DNA of 42,357 bases from Spirochaetota bacterium. Lineage in GTDB: Bacteria; Spirochaetota; Spirochaetia; Treponematales; UBA12059. The notes under the pieces were generated by a model. That model had not been told where the DNA came from, made no database searches, and saw nothing but the letters and a program-made list of their open reading frames with translations. Position 1 is the first letter of the stretch. Each line of letters starts with the position of its first letter. This document shows positions 35,156 to 42,357 of the stretch, piece by piece. The DNA is taken from the NCBI GenBank assembly GCA_018815555.1, contig JAHIWF010000242.1, forward strand, positions 1-42,357, written 5' to 3'. The translations under genes and the position numbers were made by a program.

Positions 35156-35648
35156 GATCCTGCTCCAGTTGAGCCAGCAGCTGCGGAATCGAAAGAACCA
35201 GCACCCGTTGACCTCCATGATCAAACATGGCCAGGCAGAAACGGCCATCAGCATCAGCAGCCGCAAAAGTTGAGACAGAGCTTGCCGGAAGATCAACAAT
35301 TTCGTTAACCTCGGTACAGCCGATTGCCACATTGTCCTGCTCCAGTTTCAACACTAAAAACATTGCAGCAGGCTGACGTTCGTTTTCAAACAGTACCCGT
35401 AGGTCAAACGCGGTATACGGCTGCCCGTGGCAGTTAACCAGGCCGGGAATATAGGGCGGACAAGAGGGAAGCGGATATACTTCCAGACCGGCGATTATCT
35501 CGTGCACAGCTTCGGGCGGTAGTGCAAATAAAAGATCACCGACTGAAAAAACAAAAAAACGGCTTTTCAGCTCTTCAGTGTCAGCTAAACCGATCTCCTC
35601 TAATCCTTCGCTGGCCGAAAGCGCTTCCTTTATCTCACTACTTTTCAT
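35148..35648 (-). CDS. cheW: chemotaxis coupling protein CheW
   Basis: The predicted protein has 166 residues. The start ATG 35648 lies inside the end of the receptor gene (11-base overlap) with GGGTGG upstream. The fold is clear: FFVFSVGDLLFALPPEAVHEII, YPLPSCPPYIPGLVNCHG, YTAFDLRVLFE, MFLVLKLEQDNVAIGCTEVNEIVDL and the closing LVLSIPQLLAQLEQ. CheW links receptors to CheA in arrays. About 35 extra residues precede the domain, with no known motif. It is the only full CheW in the window apart from the one inside CheA. Confidence 0.9.
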   Translation of the reverse strand: MKSSEIKEALSASEGLEEIGLADTEELKSRFFVFSVGDLLFALPPEAVHEIIAGLEVYPLPSCPPYIPGLVNCHGQPYTAFDLRVLFENERQPAAMFLVLKLEQDNVAIGCTEVNEIVDLPASSVSTFAAADADGRFCLAMFDHGGQRVLVLSIPQLLAQLEQDLG

Positions 35649-37398
35649 TATCCACCCTTTCCTGCACAACCGGGGAAAATTCAGCCGCCTGCAATTTCAG
35701 ACTACTGGCCATAGAGCCCAAAGACTCAGCCGTCTGGGCGGTCTGCTGCTGGGTAAGAACCAGATTGTCGATACCACGTGATATTTCTTTCATCGTCACC
35801 AGTATCTGCTCAAACGCTGCCGCCTGCTGACGTATTGAGAACTCAATATTTTCCGAAGAACTGGCCGAGATATCAGCTGAATCAAGAATGTCCGAGAAAA
35901 CACTGTGCAACTGTTCCGATAGTTCATGCCCCTGCCGAATGCGCTCGGTACCCTCTTCGGAAACTACGATCAGGTTGTTTGCCGCCTTCTGGATTTCAGT
36001 AATGCGGCTCTGAATCTCGCTGGTAGACTGATTGGTGGAATCGGCCAGCCGCTTTATCTCGCCTGCGACAATACGAAAATTCCTTCCGGCCTCTCCAGCG
36101 GTGGAGGCTTCCAGGGCAGCGTTAAAAGCTATGATCCTGGTCTGCTCAACAATAGTATTGATGATGTCTACAATGTCCCAGATGGCGCGGATCTTGTCGG
36201 CCAGCGAACGTATGCCGGCTATTGTATCCATGTTTTTTTTACGAATCTCCGACATTTTCTGACTGGTATCCTGTACCAGCGTGGTTCCATCCTCGACATG
36301 CTCCTTGGTCTTCATAGCTATCCGCGTGACCTCGGAAATGGAACGACCTATCGACTGCGTGATATGATTGGAATCTTCCATTGTAGAAACCACTTCCTTT
36401 ACCGCCGCTGCCTGCATGTTTGAGGTGGAGCTGACTTCTTTGGTAGTGGTGGACAAATCCTGTACAGAGTTGGAAAGCATCAAGGTTGACCCGCTGATCT
36501 CGGTCAGCAGCTTGCGAAATTTATCGCTAAAGCGGTTAAACAGGGCCGCCAGCTCCCCGACTTCGTCAAAAGCCAGCAGTTGCACTTGGTCACCGCTTGC
36601 CGCGGTACTGCTGTCCACCAGACGCCCAAGATGCTGCTTCAGGAAAACCAGCTGATGCTTATACTCATAGCGGGAAGCAAAGCCGAGACCCACCAGCGCC
36701 AGCATAAAATAGCTTAACCAGAGCGCAAGGGGCAATAGCAGGGCATAGCTGCCGCCGGCCGAACCAATCAGATACCAGGCAATATAGACGCAATGAACAG
36801 CCATCAAAAAGGCAGCGGAAAAAACAATGAACAAGTTTTTGTTGCGCATAAAATGGTCGGTTTCGCCGCTGCGCATATCCACAATGCGCATTTCTTGCTT
36901 TATCGGCAGAAGATGAATGTTGGCGATTACACAATTGAACAGCGACCCGACAAACCCGACTGAAAGCTTAAGCAGGATACTGAACACATAGGGCAGACCG
37001 CTCTCCGGATTCCATCCGCGCAGGATAAAATACACCGTAGTGCCCAGAATCCAGGTGCCGCTCTGAATAAGCACGATACGCCAGGGTAATTTAATGGCGG
37101 CCAGGCGGGCTTCCGCATAACTTTCACCGTTATCCAGATAGCGAACCATTGGCCGCAAGGTTATGAACATCATCACCAACTGAAAAATATAGGCACCTAT
37201 AAACACACCCAAAACGGTAGGCTTAAAAAAGAAGGGCAGACGCTCAAGCATCGCCAAGCCAAGCGAGTCAAAACGCTGATTAAAAAAACCGTTAAATATC
37301 TCACTGGAATACAGAGCAATAAACTGGATCAGAAATGATGAAAGCGCAATTTTCAGCGCTACCTTTTTTTCCAGCGGCGTAAGCCGAAGTTGATTCAT
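35638..37398 (-). CDS. methyl-accepting chemotaxis protein with six-helix membrane domain
   Basis: The predicted protein has 586 residues. The start ATG 37398 follows GGAGGAG; a GTG four codons earlier lies inside that site. Residues 10-250 form six hydrophobic helices with only short loops, so there is no periplasmic ligand domain, and sensing must be membrane-embedded or through another protein. A HAMP-like piece (FDEVGELAALFNRF) leads to a long helical signalling rod. The tip reads EQTRIIAFNAALEASTAGEAGRNFRIVA, close to but distinct from the usual NLLALNAAIEA. No C-terminal NWETF-type tether for CheR/CheB is present. It is the first gene of the minus-strand operon. Confidence 0.88.
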   Translation of the reverse strand: MNQLRLTPLEKKVALKIALSSFLIQFIALYSSEIFNGFFNQRFDSLGLAMLERLPFFFKPTVLGVFIGAYIFQLVMMFITLRPMVRYLDNGESYAEARLAAIKLPWRIVLIQSGTWILGTTVYFILRGWNPESGLPYVFSILLKLSVGFVGSLFNCVIANIHLLPIKQEMRIVDMRSGETDHFMRNKNLFIVFSAAFLMAVHCVYIAWYLIGSAGGSYALLLPLALWLSYFMLALVGLGFASRYEYKHQLVFLKQHLGRLVDSSTAASGDQVQLLAFDEVGELAALFNRFSDKFRKLLTEISGSTLMLSNSVQDLSTTTKEVSSTSNMQAAAVKEVVSTMEDSNHITQSIGRSISEVTRIAMKTKEHVEDGTTLVQDTSQKMSEIRKKNMDTIAGIRSLADKIRAIWDIVDIINTIVEQTRIIAFNAALEASTAGEAGRNFRIVAGEIKRLADSTNQSTSEIQSRITEIQKAANNLIVVSEEGTERIRQGHELSEQLHSVFSDILDSADISASSSENIEFSIRQQAAAFEQILVTMKEISRGIDNLVLTQQQTAQTAESLGSMASSLKLQAAEFSPVVQERVDNEK

Positions 37399-37422
37399 GA
37401 GCTCCTCCACAGGGCTGCTTTA

Positions 37423-37450
37423 AGTATAGCACAGCGGCCCGCCAGTACAA
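37423..37450 (-). promoter_or_regulatory. candidate promoter of the minus-strand chemosensory operon
   Basis: Read on the minus strand, TTGTAC (37445-37450) and TATACT (37423-37428) are 16 bases apart, matching four and five of six consensus positions. They lie 25-52 bases before the receptor ATG. The gap to the divergent plus-strand receptor is only 107 bases, so both operons are controlled from here. Confidence 0.5.
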
Positions 37451-37505
37451 GCTATACTTGACAGATACAAGTCTATCCTTGAGTATATAGGCAGACGAGG
37501 TGATA
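37451..37505 (+). promoter_or_regulatory. candidate promoter region of the plus-strand receptor operon
   Basis: TTGACA at 37458-37463 is a perfect -35, but the best -10 candidates (AGTATA at 37482, TATATA at 37484) are 18-20 bases away. GAGGTGATA is the ribosome site before ATG 37506. The short arms ACTTG and CAAGT (37456 and 37468) form an inverted repeat that a regulator could bind. Confidence 0.4.
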
Positions 37506-39269
37506 ATGCAAAACAAAAATACCGAAGCAGCACTTATCCGGCGTTTTTACCTGACGGAACTGTTCGCCAACCTGGTGGGAGCGCCGCTTGCTACCATATA
37601 CGGGGGCTCGCTGATAAATTTTGCCGAAGTACCGGCCGGCCGTTTTATGATCGGACTGGCACTGGTAATCCTGCTCAATCAGCTTCTGCTGGCCCTGCCC
37701 ATGAATCTGTACCTCGGATCACTCATCCGCAAACATCAAAAGGGCGGGCCGGACTATCCACCGGTACGGGTTTACAATTTTATGGCCAGACTGCCAATGA
37801 TCCAGTCGGCTCTCATTTTCGGCCGCATGCTGCTTTGCATTATCGTTGCAGTTGTCAATGTCGGAGCCTGGTTCGGCAGCAGCCTGCATGTCAGCGCCAC
37901 CATCATCTACGGACTGTATGCGGCCTTTATCACCGGGCTGGTAATCTACTATTTTCTACATACCGCCACCACGGACATCACCGAACGCATAGTTGCCGAA
38001 AATCGCAGCAAAGCTGGTCAGGCTATACCCATCAGCTATTCTGGCAGCCAGAAACGGCTGCGGACCTTTGTCGCTGTACTACCGCTGATGATGCCAAGCC
38101 TGCTTACCAGTACCGGAATCGTGCTCCTAATTTTAGCCATCCAGCAGAGTCCGGCCGACAGCGCCTTTTTTACCGCCCGCATTATTTTCGCCCTCGGCCT
38201 TAACCTGCTAACAGTACCGGCCATACTCATGTACAACCGGCATTTCAGCAAGCGACGGCTGATGGCCATCCAGCAGGCCTTGCTGGATATGGTAGAGCAT
38301 GGCAATACCGGAAGCCTTATTGCCAGCGACCTGCGCGACGACAACAGCCGCACCGCCGCCCTCATGAACGACGCACTGGATATTTTCCGGCTCATGCTGG
38401 ATAAACTCAAAAACACCACCGACAGCCTCTCCACTACCGTCATGCATTTCTCCAGCCAGAACCGCGAAACAGTGGCGGCAACCACCCAACAGGCTTCGGC
38501 CGTCAAGGAAATCGTCTCCACAATGCAGGACTCCAGCAGCATCAGCCGCCAGATTCAGGATCAGGCAATCGCGCTTGCCGGCAATGCCGACGAAAGCCAG
38601 GATCTGGTAGACAGCGGCTTCGGCAAAGTTCAGGACACCATCCAGAAAATGGCCGAAATCCGCGAAGCCAACCAGACCACCCTGCAGGAAATCAGCGAAC
38701 TTACCGAAGAGATCTCGTCAATTGGTGAAATCATCGAACTGATCAACGGCATAGCCAATCAGACTCGTATCATCGCCTTCAATGCCGAGCTGGAAGCGTC
38801 TTCAGCCGGAGCGGCCGGAGCCAGTTTCCGTATTGTGGCCGAAGAAATCCGGCGGCTGGCCAACGGTACGGTGGAATCACTGTCCGGCATCAAAAGCCGC
38901 ATCACCCAGATACAGCACTACTCACAGCGACTGCAGACCTCCTCCGAAGAAGGCACCCTGAAAATCGGCGAAGGTATGAATTTATCACGCGACCTCAACA
39001 CTATATTCATGCAGATACGCGGTTCGGCAGAACATACGGCCAACAATTCAAAGGACATCAGTTCAATCCTGGTAGGGCAGAACCAGGCCTATGAGCAGAT
39101 TTTTGCCACACTCAAGCAGATATCCGAAGGCGCCGAACAGATTCTGTCCGGCACTAAAGATGGCAGTACCGAGACTGCAAAAGTACAGCAGCTTATCGAC
39201 GAGCTCAAAATACTGCTGCAGCGTTTTTCAGAATCGACTGTACACGGCAGCACAGGAGAAGCATCATGA
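37506..39269 (+). CDS. methyl-accepting chemotaxis protein with six-helix membrane domain
   Basis: The predicted protein has 587 residues. The start is ATG 37506 after GAGGTGATA; a GTG two codons earlier is inside the ribosome site. Residues 10-240 form six helices with short loops, as in the divergent receptor, though the two membrane parts share little visible sequence. The signalling domain has AVKEIVSTMQDSSSISRQI and the tip NQTRIIAFNAELEASSAGAAGASFRIVA. No NWETF-type tether ends it. Its last four bases overlap the next receptor gene (ATGA). The ligand is unknown; a membrane-soluble or energy-state signal is plausible. Confidence 0.88.
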   Translation: MQNKNTEAALIRRFYLTELFANLVGAPLATIYGGSLINFAEVPAGRFMIGLALVILLNQLLLALPMNLYLGSLIRKHQKGGPDYPPVRVYNFMARLPMIQSALIFGRMLLCIIVAVVNVGAWFGSSLHVSATIIYGLYAAFITGLVIYYFLHTATTDITERIVAENRSKAGQAIPISYSGSQKRLRTFVAVLPLMMPSLLTSTGIVLLILAIQQSPADSAFFTARIIFALGLNLLTVPAILMYNRHFSKRRLMAIQQALLDMVEHGNTGSLIASDLRDDNSRTAALMNDALDIFRLMLDKLKNTTDSLSTTVMHFSSQNRETVAATTQQASAVKEIVSTMQDSSSISRQIQDQAIALAGNADESQDLVDSGFGKVQDTIQKMAEIREANQTTLQEISELTEEISSIGEIIELINGIANQTRIIAFNAELEASSAGAAGASFRIVAEEIRRLANGTVESLSGIKSRITQIQHYSQRLQTSSEEGTLKIGEGMNLSRDLNTIFMQIRGSAEHTANNSKDISSILVGQNQAYEQIFATLKQISEGAEQILSGTKDGSTETAKVQQLIDELKILLQRFSESTVHGSTGEAS

Positions 39270-41374
39270 ACCCGGCCCAGGCATCGGCTTTACACGGCAA
39301 TACCGGAAGATTATCCCACAGCAGGCTGGCCGCAATACTGATCTGCGCTTTAGGAACCCTTATACTCGTCTCCTGCGGCCCCTCGCTCAAATCCATAAAC
39401 CTTATGGAAACCAGCAGCCAGCAGCTCGACTCCGGGCTTGGAATGCAGACAATGGCCGAAGAGCTCCTTCCGGCAGCGACTACAAAGGACGTTAAGCCGT
39501 ATGAATTTCTTGTTGATTTTGACCTGCAACTAACCCCGACGCTTATTTCCGGCAAGACCGACCTGGCTTTGATAATAGGACCAAGTTCGTATCCCTACCA
39601 GTTGTTTCTGAATGGACGCAAGCTGCATAGCTTTGGAACAAAAGAAGACGCCAACCGTACCAGACTTTTCTCGACCATAATGGTCCAACTCGATCCCCTG
39701 CTGCTGCGTGAACAGAATACCATCATGGTTCAGGCGTACATTCGTAGCGAACGAAATCCCCTGCCGGACCTGGCAATCGCCAGCTCGCAGCAAGCCTCTT
39801 CATATGTATATTGGCGCAATTTTTTTATGACGCAACTGGTAACCGGCGGCTTTGTAATCGGCCTGCTTTTGCTGGTTTATTTTATGTTCATGTATATTGC
39901 CGGCAAGGGCCGCAACAGCGTTTACTTTTGGTTCGCTCTGTTCTGCGGCAGTTTTGCGCTGGCATACGTAAATATTGTATTCAACCATCTGGCGGCGTCT
40001 GATACTCTGCTGACCAAATTCAGCAGAACCGGTTTTTTCCTCTGTGTCAGTTTCTTCACATTTTTTGTAATGGAGACAACCGGGCTTCTGCACCGACGTC
40101 GGATCATAAAGCAGTTCATGCTGGGCCTGGTGGCCATAGCCAGCCTGTTGATCTGGCTGCAGCCTGATTTTAACAGCGCCAACAGTATGTTCCACATTAC
40201 CATGCAGTTCATCATAACACCCAATCTGCTGTTCTGCATCGCACTGATCGTCGCCAGCACCATACGCCGGGGTATCAAGAAAAACCTGGTGCTGATAATC
40301 GGCTTTACCGGCGTTATCATCACCAGCCTCTATGACATGGGCTTTGAAACCGGACAGTTAATGCCCTACGCGTGGATGCTGGTGTACGGCTACCTATGGC
40401 TGGTACTCTGCATTTTCTTCGAGTTGGCAATCAAGCAGGAACTGGTATTCCGCACCTCTCAGGAACAGGCGGAGGCCATCAACAAGCAGAATTCTATCCT
40501 GCAGAATGTATTCGGACTTCTGGATCAGGAATCCAGCCAGCTTACTACCTCCGCCGAGGAAATTGCGGTATCGGCACGTGAGGTAAGTGTCACCGGAAAT
40601 CAGCAAGCAGCCGCCGTGCGCGAAATGGTTGCCACCATGGAGGATGCCGGCAGCCTGCTTAACCAGATTGCCCGCGAATCGGACAATGTAAACGAAGCTA
40701 CCGAGGCAACACTTAGCAAAGCTACTGAAGGCGCAGACAGCGTACGCAATGCCCTCAAGAAGCTGGAGGCCGTAATCAACCATACGGCCGAGGCCATCAA
40801 TCTGATCAACAGCTTCAATGAAGAACTAACGACCATCACCGACATTGTACGCCTTATCGAAGGCATTGCCACTCAGATCAGAATCATCGCTTTCAATGCA
40901 TCTCTGGAAGCAGTGGCGGCCGGAGACGCCGGTAGAAATTTCCGCATCGTGGCAGAAGAAGTAAAACGCCTGGCTGACTCCACCATGAGCAGCGTAAAAA
41001 ACATAAAAACCAAGGTTAACAGCCTTATTGCTTTTTCCGGCAAAGTGGTTAGCGTATCACGCGAAGGATACAGTTCGCTGGAACAAAGCTGGGACATAGC
41101 CTCCGGAATGGGTGATGCCTTCTCCGGAATTGTCGAATCCGCTGAAGCTTCCGCCGGCGCTACCCAGAAGATACACAACTCAATCAATGAAGAAAACATG
41201 GCCTTCAGCCAGATACTCCAGGCCCTCAAGGAAATTTCTTCCGGCGTAAACAGCTTTGTCGAATCGGCTAACTACACCAGCGAAACCACCAAAAAGCTGC
41301 ATGGCATCGCCGGACAGCTGCATGAGCTAATCATAAAATATTCAAGCAATAAGCCTGCCGAAAATGCAAGCTGA
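39266..41374 (+). CDS. lipoprotein-type 7TM-DISM receptor fused to an MCP signalling domain
   Basis: The predicted protein has 702 residues. The signal helix ends TLILVSC, a plausible lipobox (Cys37). Residues 75-180 are an extracytoplasmic beta domain with LALIIGPSSYPYQLFLNGRKL and HSFGTKED, like the DISMED2 jelly-roll domains that bind carbohydrates or similar ligands. Seven helices follow (residues 188-390), matching the 7TM-DISM family common in spirochaetes. The rest is an MCP rod (QQAAAVREMVATMED, tip QIRIIAFNASLEAVAAGDAGRNFRIVA). 7TM-DISM receptors are usually fused to kinases, cyclases or phosphatases; an MCP output is less usual. It is coupled to the MCP gene before it. Confidence 0.85.
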   Translation: MNPAQASALHGNTGRLSHSRLAAILICALGTLILVSCGPSLKSINLMETSSQQLDSGLGMQTMAEELLPAATTKDVKPYEFLVDFDLQLTPTLISGKTDLALIIGPSSYPYQLFLNGRKLHSFGTKEDANRTRLFSTIMVQLDPLLLREQNTIMVQAYIRSERNPLPDLAIASSQQASSYVYWRNFFMTQLVTGGFVIGLLLLVYFMFMYIAGKGRNSVYFWFALFCGSFALAYVNIVFNHLAASDTLLTKFSRTGFFLCVSFFTFFVMETTGLLHRRRIIKQFMLGLVAIASLLIWLQPDFNSANSMFHITMQFIITPNLLFCIALIVASTIRRGIKKNLVLIIGFTGVIITSLYDMGFETGQLMPYAWMLVYGYLWLVLCIFFELAIKQELVFRTSQEQAEAINKQNSILQNVFGLLDQESSQLTTSAEEIAVSAREVSVTGNQQAAAVREMVATMEDAGSLLNQIARESDNVNEATEATLSKATEGADSVRNALKKLEAVINHTAEAINLINSFNEELTTITDIVRLIEGIATQIRIIAFNASLEAVAAGDAGRNFRIVAEEVKRLADSTMSSVKNIKTKVNSLIAFSGKVVSVSREGYSSLEQSWDIASGMGDAFSGIVESAEASAGATQKIHNSINEENMAFSQILQALKEISSGVNSFVESANYTSETTKKLHGIAGQLHELIIKYSSNKPAENAS

Positions 41375-41873
41375 CTTTCCCAAACCACTGGTACTGATCG
41401 GCTTCATGGGCTGCGGCAAAAGCAGCGTTGGCCGGAAACTGGCTGCAGCGCTCGACCGGAAGTTTCTGGATTGCGACACAGTATTAGAGGCGCAGTTCGG
41501 GCAGGCAATTTCCGCACTCTTTGCGGCCGGTCGCGAAGCCGAGTTCCGCCAGGCAGAGGCAGATCTCGTTCAGAGCTTGTGTAAAAGCGCGACCAATATC
41601 GTTATTGCCACCGGCGGCGGTGTCTGCATGGCCGCAGCCAGCGCAAACGCCATTCGCGAACACAGTCTGTGTATCTGGCTGGACGCTCCCTGGCCGGTAC
41701 TGCAGGCCAGGCTTGGTAAAGACCCTTCCCGTCCACTACTGGCAGGCAATCCGGAACAACTGTACAGGCAGCGCCAGGCAGTCTATGCAGCCTGCGCCAG
41801 CGTACGGGTAAAGGCCGATCAAGCAGTCGAACTGGTACTGGATGAAATTATTGCCAGAATAAAAAGTATATAA
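41364..41873 (+). CDS. aroK: shikimate kinase
   Basis: The predicted protein has 169 residues, the usual length, cytoplasmic. It phosphorylates shikimate at the 3-position with ATP in the aromatic amino acid (chorismate) pathway. GFMGCGKSSVG is the P-loop, FLDCDTVLEA gives the Asp pair, AAGREAEFRQAEADL the shikimate-binding Arg, ATGGGVC the GGG loop and DPSRPLL the lid Arg. The ATG lies 11 bases inside the end of the receptor gene, so the gene depends on that operon for transcription, an odd place for a biosynthetic enzyme. It converges with purK. A weak hairpin near 41946-41965 is the only terminator candidate. Confidence 0.88.
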   Translation: MQADFPKPLVLIGFMGCGKSSVGRKLAAALDRKFLDCDTVLEAQFGQAISALFAAGREAEFRQAEADLVQSLCKSATNIVIATGGGVCMAAASANAIREHSLCIWLDAPWPVLQARLGKDPSRPLLAGNPEQLYRQRQAVYAACASVRVKADQAVELVLDEIIARIKSI

Positions 41874-41945
41874 AAGTCACTAACAGCCAGGCGACAACGC
41901 CCGCTCAAAGCAACAGCGCATGACCGTATCGGCAACAATAAGACA

Positions 41946-41965
41946 AAGTTTACGCGTTCAAACTT
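41946..41965 (-). terminator. weak hairpin between aroK and purK
   Basis: AAGTTT (41946-41951) and AAACTT (41960-41965) form a six-base AU-rich stem. On the minus strand TGTCTTATTGTT follows. It is weak for a terminator but is the only structure between the convergent genes. Confidence 0.3.
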
Positions 41966-41971
41966 GTATTA

Positions 41972-42357
41972 TCAAGCTTTAACCTGCACGCGTATAGCCT
42001 GGCGCGCCTGCTCGGCCCGCTGTATTGCTTCCTCTATCGTAGAGCCCAGAGCGGTCAGATGTCCCATTTTGCGGAACGGCTTTACCGTGCGCTTACCGTA
42101 CAGGTGCACGGCAACTCCGGGTACAGCCAGCGCCGTTTCAAGCCCTACATATTCCGGCTCGCCGTCGGCATTCGGCTCCCCCAACAGGTTTATCATCATT
42201 GCCGGGAGCACCTGATCGGTAGCACCCAGTGGATAGCCGGCCAAAATACGGTAATACTGATTAAATTGCGAAGTAATACAAGCTTCGATTGTAAGATGAC
42301 CAGAGTTGTGCGGCCTGGGTGCAATTTCGTTAACCAAAATATCACCGTCAGCACTCA
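41972..42357 (-). CDS. purK: PurK, N5-carboxyaminoimidazole ribonucleotide synthetase, C-terminal part
   Basis: About 128 C-terminal residues are present; the frame is open to the window edge, so the 5' end lies outside. PurK makes N5-CAIR from AIR, bicarbonate and ATP in purine synthesis. The segment LVNEIAPRPHNSGHLTIEAC is the family signature of the ATP-grasp domain, with EIAPRPHNSGH metal and substrate residues. QFNQYYRILAGYPLG and the C-terminal MGHLTALGSTIEEAI complete the fold. TAA ends the gene at 41972. Nothing suggests damage. It is unrelated to the chemosensory genes. Confidence 0.93.
   Translation of the reverse strand, partial: SADGDILVNEIAPRPHNSGHLTIEACITSQFNQYYRILAGYPLGATDQVLPAMMINLLGEPNADGEPEYVGLETALAVPGVAVHLYGKRTVKPFRKMGHLTALGSTIEEAIQRAEQARQAIRVQVKA

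Noticed and set aside
34688-35332. 214-residue protein starting inside cheW
   Set aside because: The first 59 codons are an out-of-frame reading of cheW; a TTG start at 35155 at the cheW end is more likely.

Overview
The window looks like chromosomal DNA from a Gram-negative bacterium, most likely a free-living spirochaete. This is inferred from the many lipoprotein and exported signals, an alkaline phosphatase whose mature N-terminus reads ANGQKE (a pattern common in spirochaete exported proteins), and a 7TM-DISM receptor fused to a chemotaxis signalling domain. No rRNA, tRNA, CRISPR array, transposase, integrase or phage gene was seen. Base composition is uneven: about 2.6-4.8 kb and 11.9-14.0 kb are visibly AT-rich, while 16-42 kb is GC-richer and densely coding.

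Left part (1-15 kb) is an accessory-looking patchwork. It holds the 3' end of a MATE exporter, a small alpha/beta-barrel protein, an exported protein with an acidic segment, two AT-rich lipoprotein hydrolases (SGNH and alpha/beta), and a membrane-bound LuxR-type regulator. A decayed pair follows: a frameshifted lipoprotein and a GH10 xylanase pseudogene. Then come a flavodoxin-fold reductase and an AraC-family regulator. A minus-strand run encodes a DUF4386-like membrane protein, a CPBP-like membrane protein without its usual Glu-Glu motif, an FMN-binding lipoprotein, an exported protein and a CrtI-like FAD enzyme.

Middle part (15-27 kb). A plus-strand operon encodes a lipoprotein that fuses a solute-binding domain to a von Willebrand A domain, an XpaC-family protein and a second solute-binding protein, with no transporter permease nearby. 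After an 838-base stretch that looks like gene remains come an APH-type kinase, a GT51 transglycosylase, a YibE/F membrane protein and alkaline phosphatase (minus strand), an esterase and an M23 peptidase.

Right part (27-41.9 kb) is a compact chemosensory locus around a divergent promoter near 37.4-37.5 kb. The minus strand carries MCP - cheW - a divergent small protein - cheB - cheR(TPR) - cheA(REC) - REC/GAF/adenylate cyclase - sirtuin, nearly all joined by start/stop overlaps. The plus strand carries a second 6-TM MCP, a lipoprotein-7TM-DISM-MCP and a shikimate kinase. There is no separate cheY, no cheC/cheX/cheD and no flagellar gene. The simplest reading is a chemosensory pathway whose output is cAMP, with protein deacetylation coupled to it, rather than ordinary swimming chemotaxis. 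The window ends in purK, truncated by the edge.
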